A stretch of DNA of 13,026 nucleotides, taken from positions 1-13,026 of the forward strand of contig JAEZMC010000195.1 of assembly GCA_023435805.1 (NCBI GenBank). Reading direction: 5' to 3'. This stretch comes from Bacillota bacterium (lineage in GTDB: Bacteria; Bacillota; Clostridia; Acetivibrionales; DTU013). The translations under genes were made by a program, and so were the position numbers. Shown piece by piece: positions 1-6,593 of this stretch (position 1 is the first letter of the stretch; every line of letters begins with the position of its first letter). The notes under the pieces are model-generated. The model saw only the letters and a list, made by a program, of their open reading frames with translations. It did not search any database and had not been told where the DNA came from.

Positions 1-43
1 CCTTTTATTTATGCATTAAAGTAAAATAACAATCCTTCTCCTG

Positions 44-1384
44 TTAATATGCGACGCCCTGTGCATACATGGCCGTTGCAACCTTTTCAAATCCGGCAAT
101 ATTGGCACCTGCAACCAGGTTGTCTCCGAAACCGTATGCCTTTGCAGCCGCACTGGCATTTTTGAATATGTTGACCATAATATCCTTGAGTTTCGCATCC
201 ACCTCTTCGAAGGTCCAGGAATATCTCATGCTGTTCTGACACATTTCAAGTCCTGAAGTGGCAACGCCTCCTGCGTTTGCCGCCTTTGCAGGTCCGAATA
301 CGATGCCGCTTTTCAGGAACACTTCGATAGCCTCTGGTGTTGAAGGCATGTTGGCGCCTTCACCCACGGCGAAGCAGCCGTTGGCCATAAGCATCTTGGC
401 GGAAGCCTCATCGATTTCATTCTGTGTTGCACTTGGCAGCGCGATGTCGCACTTGACAGACCAGATACCTGAGCATCCTTCAGTATAGGTAGCATTCGGA
501 TGATATTTCACATATTCACTGATTCTCTTTCTCTCTACTTCCTTGATCTGCTTGACCGTATCAAGCTTGATACCGTCCGGATCGTGGATATAGCCGTTGG
601 AATCGCTGAGTGCAACGACCTTTCCGCCGAGTTCGTGAACCTTTTCTGTTGCGTAGATGGCAACGTTTCCGGAACCGGATACGACAACGGTTGAATTCTT
701 GAATGATTTGCCCTTGATCGTCTTCATGGCTTCTTCCATGAAATAGCACAGTCCATAACCGGTTGCTTCGGTTCTTGCAAGGCTTCCGCCCCAGGTCAGG
801 CCTTTTCCGGTGAGAACGCCGACAAAATTGTTTTCTATTTTCTTGTACATGCCGTACATGTAGCCTATTTCACGTGCGCCGGTACCGATATCGCCGGCAG
901 GGACATCTGTGTTTTCGCCGATATGCCTTGCCAGTTCCAGCATAAAGCTCTGGCAGAACCTCATCACTTCACCGTCGGACTTGCCCTTCGGATCAAAGTC
1001 GCTTCCGCCCTTAGCACCGCCCATTGGCAGGCCTGTAAGCGAATTCTTGAAAATCTGTTCAAAACCAAGGAATTTAATAATACCCGCATAGACGGAGGGA
1101 TGCAGCCTGATTCCGCCCTTGTAGGGGCCGATTGCGCTGTTGAACTGGATTCTGAAGCCTCTGTTTACCTGAACTCTGCCATTGTCATCAACCCATGGCA
1201 CTCTGAAAATGATTTGCCTTTCGGGCTCTACGATCCTGTCGAATATTCCTGCTTTCACCCATTCCGGGTGTTTTTCGGCCACAGGCTCGAGAGATTCGAG
1301 AACTTCTTTGACTGCCTGGTGGAATTCGGGTTCATTCGGATTTCTCTTGATAACCTGCTCCATCACATTTGCCAATAACTTCAT
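44..1384 (-). CDS. gdhA: NADP-specific glutamate dehydrogenase
   Basis: Catalyses reversible reductive amination of 2-oxoglutarate with ammonium to L-glutamate in the cytoplasm, linking nitrogen assimilation to central carbon (EC 1.4.1.4 expected). The 446-residue length is that of the hexameric bacterial family. The substrate and catalytic region is complete: YKGG (K89), FKNSLTGLPMGGAKGG with K113 and catalytic K125, and PAGDIG with D165. The nucleotide fold carries GSGNVA at 237-242, and the second strand ends in SDS (260-262), as in NADP-dependent enzymes such as E. coli GdhA. The start is the ATG at 1384-1382, with GGAGG at 1395-1391 upstream. The gene is transcribed away from the rest of the window and is probably monocistronic. 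NADP rather than NAD use is inferred from similarity. Confidence 0.96.
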   Translation of the reverse strand: MKLLANVMEQVIKRNPNEPEFHQAVKEVLESLEPVAEKHPEWVKAGIFDRIVEPERQIIFRVPWVDDNGRVQVNRGFRIQFNSAIGPYKGGIRLHPSVYAGIIKFLGFEQIFKNSLTGLPMGGAKGGSDFDPKGKSDGEVMRFCQSFMLELARHIGENTDVPAGDIGTGAREIGYMYGMYKKIENNFVGVLTGKGLTWGGSLARTEATGYGLCYFMEEAMKTIKGKSFKNSTVVVSGSGNVAIYATEKVHELGGKVVALSDSNGYIHDPDGIKLDTVKQIKEVERKRISEYVKYHPNATYTEGCSGIWSVKCDIALPSATQNEIDEASAKMLMANGCFAVGEGANMPSTPEAIEVFLKSGIVFGPAKAANAGGVATSGLEMCQNSMRYSWTFEEVDAKLKDIMVNIFKNASAAAKAYGFGDNLVAGANIAGFEKVATAMYAQGVAY

Positions 1385-1547
1385 ATTATACCTCCAAGAT
1401 TTATAATTATACTTGTGTAAACATATAACATGCAGGCGGTGTGTGATTTAGCTTCAAATATCAGGATGAATGAAAAACGTTTGCCTTGTCGGCCGAATTC
1501 CGGACGTGTAACCTAAAACACCTGCCGTTACTGAGACTACCCTTATA

Positions 1548-1576
1548 ATATAATATTATGGATATGGTTTTGTCAA
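1548..1576 (-). promoter_or_regulatory. Probable sigma-A promoter of gdhA
   Basis: On the minus strand a perfect -35 hexamer TTGACA (1576-1571) is followed by a 17-base spacer and TTATAT (1553-1548). It is preceded upstream by A/T-rich sequence that could act as an UP element. It would give a gdhA leader of roughly 155-160 bases. A closer TATAAT (1411-1406) lacks a good -35 match. Inferred from consensus only. Confidence 0.55.
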
Positions 1577-1659
1577 GATTACTTTTTGAAGGCTGGGCCT
1601 AAAAAAATTGCAAGATTTTATGCATAATCTTAAAAAGTCTTTATAAAGCGCAATCAATT

Positions 1660-1685
1660 TACACAAAATGGGTGTATTTTTTTTT
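1660..1685 (+). terminator. Weak terminator-like hairpin before the response regulator
   Basis: TACAC (1660-1664) can pair with GTGTA (1672-1676) around a 7-base loop, followed directly by nine T residues (1677-1685). The stem has only 5 pairs with two G-C, so it may not terminate efficiently. No plus-strand gene lies upstream in the window. It could end a short leader transcript or be chance in A/T-rich DNA. Confidence 0.3.
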
Positions 1686-1823
1686 ATACAAATTTCTTGA
1701 AGTTGATTGTCGATTAAGCAGTGTATATGTTAATATATAAAAAACTATGGCAGTATTTGAAGAAGATGGCAGCATATAACATTGCATCATATGTATTCAT
1801 ATAACGTGGCGAGGTGGGCAGAT

Positions 1824-2954
1824 TTGTATAAGTTAATGATTGTTGACGACAGGGATATTGTTTTAAGGCAGATAAAAAGGATGAAGCTATGGAATGGTGA
1901 GACATCTTTCAAAATAGCCGCTGAGGCGGGTAACGGACATGATGCCCTGAAGATTCTCCAGACGGAACAGATGGATCTGGTCATTACCGATATAAAGATG
2001 CCGAAGGTGAACGGCATAGAGCTTTTAAAGGAAATCAAGGAAAAGGGTCTTTGCCCATGCGTGGTACTCCTGAGCGATTATGCGGACTTTGCCCATGCAA
2101 GGCAGGGTATTCAGTACGGAGCATTTGATTATCTCAGCAAACCGGCAGATGAAAATGAGCTGCAGGATTTGCTTCAAAGGGTCGACCAGTTTTTGCGGAA
2201 AAAGCGCCAGGAGATGGAGCTGGTCAGGAACCTTGAAGAAAAATTGGAGGAAAAAATCGTTTCATTATATCCTGCCGCTGAGCTGGAGCAGTTGTTTGAA
2301 TTTTTAAAGAACAGGAAGCCGGAAGCCTTCGACATGGCGGAACGGTTTACGGTAATCTGCACCAGGCTTTTTGAGAACGAACTGGTAAAGCTGGCCGCCG
2401 CTTTGAAAAGAGCAATGGCCGAGATGGTGCAAAAGCTGAGAGAAAGCTACGGGTGGCTGGATAAGTTCGTTGATTTGGATGCATATAAAGGTCTGGATTT
2501 CAGTGCCATGGAGAGCTCTGCTGCAGCAGCGGACGCATTTCTTAAGGCCGTGAGGGAGACTTTCGACAAGATATACCTGCTCGAATACGGCGATAACCAG
2601 GAAAAACTGGAAAACAAAATCAGCCGCTATGTCCTTGAAAGAGTTGACGAGACCGTATCCATAGAAGGTATCGCCCAGGCCATGTTTATGAACCGGAAAT
2701 ATTTAAGTGAGCTATTCAGGCAAAGAACGGGAGAGCTTCTGGTTGAATATATAACCAGGGTAAAGCTGGACAGGGCTGCAAGGCTTTTGCTGCAAAGCGG
2801 CATGAAGGCATATGAAATAGCCATAATGCTGGGATACAAGGATACAGAATATTTTAGCAGGTTATTTAAGAAGCATACGGGAATGAGCCCGACTGAGTAC
2901 AGGAACAGTGTGGACGATCAGACAAAAACTGACATTATTCCGGGTAAAAACTAG
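1824..2954 (+). CDS. YesN-type response regulator (REC + AraC HTH)
   Basis: Cytoplasmic two-component transcription regulator of about 376 residues. The receiver domain (about 2-120) has the acidic pair D8-D9, phospho-acceptor D56 in TDIKMP, S84 and K106-P107. A helical linker follows (about 120-260). The last ~100 residues are an AraC-family double helix-turn-helix, with the typical second-helix segment ending in GYKDTEYFSRLFKKHTG and MSPTEYR. I prefer the TTG at 1824 to the in-frame ATG at 1782: GAGGTGG at 1811-1817 sits 6 bases before it, and protein similarity begins there (LYKLMIVDD). Such regulators usually pair with a YesM-like histidine kinase controlling sugar or polysaccharide uptake genes, but no kinase is adjacent, so partner and targets are unknown. 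Confidence 0.9.
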   Translation: MYKLMIVDDRDIVLRQIKRMKLWNGETSFKIAAEAGNGHDALKILQTEQMDLVITDIKMPKVNGIELLKEIKEKGLCPCVVLLSDYADFAHARQGIQYGAFDYLSKPADENELQDLLQRVDQFLRKKRQEMELVRNLEEKLEEKIVSLYPAAELEQLFEFLKNRKPEAFDMAERFTVICTRLFENELVKLAAALKRAMAEMVQKLRESYGWLDKFVDLDAYKGLDFSAMESSAAAADAFLKAVRETFDKIYLLEYGDNQEKLENKISRYVLERVDETVSIEGIAQAMFMNRKYLSELFRQRTGELLVEYITRVKLDRAARLLLQSGMKAYEIAIMLGYKDTEYFSRLFKKHTGMSPTEYRNSVDDQTKTDIIPGKN

Positions 2955-3044
2955 AAATAGTTCATTAATTTATCAATTCAAACAGGGTATGATATTGCTA
3001 CAGAAGTAGACTGTCTATATTTCGGAATAGAATGGTGGGAAGGA

Positions 3045-3419
3045 ATGAGCAACGATACCACACTAGCTGTAGTAATAGTCGAGGATTCCATATTCTTTGC
3101 GGACCTGACCCTGAGAATTCTTAAAAGAAGCGGTTTCAATACGAATCACAGGGTGGTTTCAACCCGGACGGCACTGCAGACGGCCCTGAAGGACGGACAA
3201 TGGGACATTATACTGAGCGATAATGTCATGCCGAACTTTAATGCGTTGGGTGCGCTGGAGTTAAGAAACAGCATATGCAGTCATACTCCTTTTGTGATTA
3301 TATCGGAGGACATCAGCCAGAAAGAACTGAAGGAAGCCTTCGATAAGGGCTGCAGCACCTACTTGTCCAAGGATAGGATAGGTGAGCTGCCTGCACTGTT
3401 GAAGCGGATGCTGCAATAA
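3045..3419 (+). CDS. Stand-alone receiver-domain protein (CheY-like)
   Basis: A 124-residue single receiver domain with no output domain. Phosphorylation residues are present: acidic E13-D14, phospho-acceptor D59 in SDNVMP, S87, and K109 in the YLSKD loop. The usual proline after the lysine is replaced by D110. Such proteins act through protein-protein contacts, for example with flagellar motors, kinases or phosphorelays. The neighbourhood (AraC regulator, c-di-GMP enzyme, chemoreceptor) fits a signalling role, but the partner is not shown by the sequence. The ATG at 3045 touches AAGGA (3040-3044), with GGTGG (3034-3038) further back, so the ribosome binding site is unusually close. The preceding gene ends 90 bases upstream. 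Calling it CheY or Spo0F would be over-reading. Confidence 0.88.
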   Translation: MSNDTTLAVVIVEDSIFFADLTLRILKRSGFNTNHRVVSTRTALQTALKDGQWDIILSDNVMPNFNALGALELRNSICSHTPFVIISEDISQKELKEAFDKGCSTYLSKDRIGELPALLKRMLQ

Positions 3420-3484
3420 TCGTTAAACTGAAATCCCATATCGGGGTGGAATGAAACTTTGGCCATACGAAAGGAGGTGACTGT

Positions 3485-3724
3485 ATGAAATCTACAGGCA
3501 TAGTAAGAAAAGTTGATGAACTGGGCAGAATCGTATTACCGATCGAACTGAGAAGAACGTTGGACATTGGCGAAAAGGATGCACTGGAAATTTTCGTAGA
3601 CGGAGCTAACATCGTGCTGAAGAAATACGAACCGGCCTGTATCTTCTGCGGAGATGCGAAAGATGTGATCAACTATAAAAGCAAGAATATTTGCGGAAGC
3701 TGCATGAATGAGCTGAGAGGCTGA
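3485..3724 (+). CDS. AbrB-family transition-state-type regulator with CxxC pair
   Basis: A 79-residue DNA-binding protein. Residues 1-48 form an AbrB/SpoVT-type swapped-hairpin domain, with the signature MKSTGIVRKVDELGRIVLP followed by ELRRTLDIG. The tail has two CxxC motifs, C52-C55 and C70-C73, which could form a small zinc knuckle. B. subtilis AbrB is longer (about 96 residues) and lacks this arrangement. The start is set by AGGAGGTGA at 3472-3480, four bases before the ATG. AbrB relatives are growth-phase regulators in Firmicutes. Its targets here are unknown. It lies 65 bases after the receiver gene and before a structured leader. Zinc binding is inferred from cysteine spacing. Confidence 0.9.
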   Translation: MKSTGIVRKVDELGRIVLPIELRRTLDIGEKDALEIFVDGANIVLKKYEPACIFCGDAKDVINYKSKNICGSCMNELRG

Positions 3725-3781
3725 TACCGCATAGCATGATACCATTGGTGCAACATGCAATTTCCTGTCTGTTTTGTATAA

Positions 3782-3819
3782 GGGCAATTTGAGAACGCTG
3801 CTGCGTTTGCAAATTGCCC
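3782..3819 (+). terminator. Long near-perfect hairpin after the AbrB-like gene
   Basis: GGGCAATTTG (3782-3791) pairs perfectly with CAAATTGCCC (3810-3819). After an A/G mismatch and a G-T pair, AACGC (3794-3798) pairs with GCGTT (3803-3807) around a TGCT loop, giving 16 pairs in 38 bases. The downstream sequence is A/T-rich (CTATAATTGTTAATTATTT) but not a pure T tract. It may end the AbrB transcript or form part of the next gene's leader. The structure is directly visible; the role is uncertain. Confidence 0.5.
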
Positions 3820-3838
3820 CTATAATTGTTAATTATTT

Positions 3839-3867
3839 ATGTACCACATTGCAATTATGCGGTACAT
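3839..3867 (+). repeat. Second inverted repeat in the leader of the GGDEF-EAL gene
   Basis: ATGTACC (3839-3845) pairs with GGTACAT (3861-3867). After one mismatch CAT (3847-3849) pairs with ATG (3857-3859), leaving a small A/T-rich loop. It lies 20 bases after the first hairpin and 16 bases before the GGGGGTGG ribosome binding site of the next gene. It could affect translation or be an operator. No known riboswitch consensus was recognised. Confidence 0.4.
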
Positions 3868-3900
3868 CAAGCGACTTTCCTTGGGGGTGGTTTTCTGAAA

Positions 3901-6540
3901 ATGCCGGGAGTAAGGACTGCACTGGAGCATTCTATACAAATGGCGGCCATTGCTTTGATAGCTGGCTTTATTATGTATTTTGCAGTCTCCAGGATATTAG
4001 TTGATGATATGGGAAACTCATTGACTAGGTTTGCCGAGCAAGGTGCGACGACAGTCGACGCCTTTCTGGAAGGCCATATTTCCACGCTTAGCTCCATCGC
4101 AGCAAACAGTACCGTCAGGGATACCGGCTTGCCTCTTTCGGAACGCTTGGCAGAATTACGAAAGCAGCTAGAAATAGGACGCTATAAAAGACTCAGCATT
4201 GCAGACCGGAACGGAAACTCTGAAACAACGGACGGCATCCAGCTGCAGGTAGGAGATAGGGAATATTTTAAAAAAGCGCTCCGGGGCGAGGCGAATGTGT
4301 CGGATCCGCTCAAAAGCCGTGCAGATGGAACCATGGTCATTGCATTCGCCGTTCCGCTTACAGAAAACGGTGTGATTACAGGTGTCTTATATGCCACCTA
4401 CGATGCGGAAGAATTGAGTCGCATGACAGACAAAATCAAACTCAGCAGCAAGGGAACTTCTTATATTCTCAGCAGAACAGGCTATACCATCGCACACGAT
4501 GACAGAAACCTGGTATATCAAAGTGACAACATTTTAATCAACGTAGAGAGCGATCCCCGGCTGGAAAGGCTCGCCTTTCTTGAAAAGAAAATGATTGCCG
4601 GTGAAAAGGGCTCGGGGGACTATTTTTACAATGGGCAGGAAAAATATATGGGCTTCAGCCCGATCGGCAACACCGGTTGGTCATTAGCGGTTACTGCGCC
4701 TAAAAATGAGCTGTTTGGCAAGCTTAACGTGGTTTTTTTGATACTGGGCATATCGGTGCTGTCTGTATCAACGGCGATGGCAATAATCAATACCCGTTCC
4801 AGACTCCTGAAGGACAACCTGCTGAAGCAGCAGATCAGTTCTACGAGAGCTGCGGATGTCACCAACCTGATAGCGTTTACCGTCAACTACGAGGGGTTGA
4901 TTCTGGATTCCAACAGATATGGCGAGAAATTTCTCAACTATTTCAACCATTTTGGAACGGAAAAGGTTGATAATTTTTTCGAACTGCTCACTCCGGACGG
5001 AAGGGATAAGCTGGAATGTATCATTGTACGCTCACAGCTCGATTGCTGCAATGCCAATTTCGAACTGGCATTAAAAAGGGCTGACAGCGGCACAAAGTAT
5101 TTATACTGCAGTACAACGATTGATTCCGATCACAGCAGTGTTTTTGAAATACTGGGTGTCGACATCAGTGAAAGGGTTGAGCAGCAAATCAAGCTGCAGG
5201 AAAGCTTTGAAGAGCTGACGATGGTATACGAGGAGCTGGCCAATACGGAAGAAAAGGTCAGGCAGCTGGCCTATACGGATTACATGACGGAGCTGCCAAA
5301 CCGAATTGCACTGTATCATGAAATTGAAAGTGCAATAGGCGTGGATGGAGAAAGTACACAGTGTGCGCTTTTTTATATGGATCTGGATAATTTCAAATTC
5401 ATCAACGATTCCTTCAGCCACTCCGCAGGCGATATCGTACTTGTTGAAACAGGCAGGCGGCTGCAAGCTGCGCTTTCTGAAAATACAGTCGTATCAAGGC
5501 TGGAGGGGGACGAATTTGTAATATTTATAAAACAGTTCCTGGATAGGGAGGAGCTTATTGAAAAAATACATCTGGCCATGAAGATTTTTGATGAACCCTT
5601 TCTAATCAAAGGGAGTAAAATCCATGTATCTGCAAGCTGCGGGGTCAGTATTTTTCCGGAGCACGCCGGATGCACCGATGAATTGCTGAAGAACTCGGAT
5701 GTCGCCATGTATCATGCCAAAAAGAACGGTAAGAACAAATATACAATTTATGAAAAGTCGATGAATGATGAATTTTTGGAACGCATTCATATGGAAAGCG
5801 GCTTGCGGAATGCCCTGGACAACAGCGAATTCTGTTTGCACTATCAGCCCCAGATTGCGCTGGACACGGGACATATCAGCAGCTTTGAAGCACTGATCCG
5901 GTGGCGCAGTCCGCAGTACGGAATGGTAGCGCCGCTGAAGTTTATCAGTATGGCAGAGGAGACGGGGCTCATCATTCCAATTGGGAAATGGGTGCTTCGC
6001 GAGGCGTGCATATTTATTAACAAACTGAATAACGCTTCAGGTAAAAGCTTTGGAATTTCTGTCAATGTTTCCGTTATTCAACTGCTGCAGTCGGACTTCG
6101 TAAAAACCGTAACGGAGATATTGGATGAAACGGGTGTAGATCCTGCGCTTGTCGAGCTGGAGCTTACTGAATCCAGGCTGATGGAGGCAGTCGGACCCAA
6201 TCTTCAGAAGCTGACCGAACTGAAAAAAACGGGTGTTAAAATTTCAATCGATGATTTTGGAAAGGGTTTTTCCTCGCTGAGCTATCTTAAGCAGCTACCG
6301 ATCCATTCCTTAAAGATTGATAAAAGCTTTATCGACGACATACCTGGTGACGACAGCACCATGATCGAATCCATCATACATATCGGACATCAGCGGAGTC
6401 TTGTAGTAATAGCGGAGGGAGTAGAAAAACAGGAGCAGCTTGAGTACCTGTCACGGTATGGCTGCGATAGAGTTCAGGGCTATTACTACTCAAAACCGCT
6501 GCCGGAGGAGAACATATATCAATTAATAGAGGAACAATAA
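3901..6540 (+). CDS. Membrane dCache-PAS-GGDEF-EAL c-di-GMP enzyme
   Basis: Predicted cyclic-di-GMP turnover enzyme of 879 residues. TM1 (about 13-33) and TM2 (about 276-298) flank an extracellular double-Cache sensor with the typical segment DREYFKKALRGEANVSDP. A PAS-like domain (about 320-430), a short coiled coil, a GGDEF domain and an EAL domain follow. The GGDEF signature is EGDEF (535-539), and no RxxD inhibitory site precedes it. The EAL domain keeps all key elements: EAL 663-665, N722, ELTES 754-758, DDFG 784-787, K805, EGVE 839-842 and Q859. Phosphodiesterase activity is therefore likely; cyclase activity is uncertain. I chose the ATG at 3901, with GGGGGTGG at 3883-3890 ten bases upstream; an in-frame ATG at 3826 would place coding sequence across the second hairpin. 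The sensor resembles that of the MCP 53 bases downstream. Confidence 0.93.
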   Translation: MPGVRTALEHSIQMAAIALIAGFIMYFAVSRILVDDMGNSLTRFAEQGATTVDAFLEGHISTLSSIAANSTVRDTGLPLSERLAELRKQLEIGRYKRLSIADRNGNSETTDGIQLQVGDREYFKKALRGEANVSDPLKSRADGTMVIAFAVPLTENGVITGVLYATYDAEELSRMTDKIKLSSKGTSYILSRTGYTIAHDDRNLVYQSDNILINVESDPRLERLAFLEKKMIAGEKGSGDYFYNGQEKYMGFSPIGNTGWSLAVTAPKNELFGKLNVVFLILGISVLSVSTAMAIINTRSRLLKDNLLKQQISSTRAADVTNLIAFTVNYEGLILDSNRYGEKFLNYFNHFGTEKVDNFFELLTPDGRDKLECIIVRSQLDCCNANFELALKRADSGTKYLYCSTTIDSDHSSVFEILGVDISERVEQQIKLQESFEELTMVYEELANTEEKVRQLAYTDYMTELPNRIALYHEIESAIGVDGESTQCALFYMDLDNFKFINDSFSHSAGDIVLVETGRRLQAALSENTVVSRLEGDEFVIFIKQFLDREELIEKIHLAMKIFDEPFLIKGSKIHVSASCGVSIFPEHAGCTDELLKNSDVAMYHAKKNGKNKYTIYEKSMNDEFLERIHMESGLRNALDNSEFCLHYQPQIALDTGHISSFEALIRWRSPQYGMVAPLKFISMAEETGLIIPIGKWVLREACIFINKLNNASGKSFGISVNVSVIQLLQSDFVKTVTEILDETGVDPALVELELTESRLMEAVGPNLQKLTELKKTGVKISIDDFGKGFSSLSYLKQLPIHSLKIDKSFIDDIPGDDSTMIESIIHIGHQRSLVVIAEGVEKQEQLEYLSRYGCDRVQGYYYSKPLPEENIYQLIEEQ

Positions 6541-6593
6541 AAAGTTCATGGGCAAGAACTATATATGATTAATTAGGAAGAAGGTGTTGTTTG

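Larger units (their letters stand above)
1385..1823. other. Divergent intergenic region gdhA / response regulator
   Basis: About 440 bases without a convincing gene. It holds the gdhA leader and promoter on the minus side. On the plus side it is very A/T-rich, with a perfect 10-base palindrome TTATGCATAA (1618-1627) lying inside the inverted repeat AAGATT/AATCTT (1612-1617 and 1626-1631). A second perfect palindrome, CTTTATAAAG, is at 1639-1648. These could be operators or promoter elements; no known binding motif is recognised. A weak plus-strand promoter candidate is TTGATT (1703-1708), a 17-base spacer, then TATGTT (1726-1731). Confidence 0.5.

Noticed and set aside
923..1378. Long open frame on the plus strand opposite gdhA.
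   Set aside because: Antisense shadow of the gdhA coding sequence, with no ribosome binding site or recognisable protein features.
1708..1715. TTGTCGAT resembling a Spo0A box.
   Set aside because: It matches only 6 of 7 core bases and stands alone, so it is expected by chance.
1782..1823. In-frame ATG 1782 as start of the response regulator.
   Set aside because: It adds 14 residues unrelated to receiver domains and lacks a ribosome binding site, unlike TTG 1824.
3451..3480. A nine-codon reading frame (MKLWPYERR) ending on the ribosome binding site of the AbrB-like gene, suggestive of a leader peptide.
   Set aside because: GGGGTGG lies only one base before its ATG, too close for good initiation, and such short frames occur by chance. 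Listed only as a possibility.
6543..6560. AGTTC/GAACT hairpin between the GGDEF-EAL and MCP genes as a terminator.
   Set aside because: Five pairs with an 8-base loop and no T tract; too weak to support a call.
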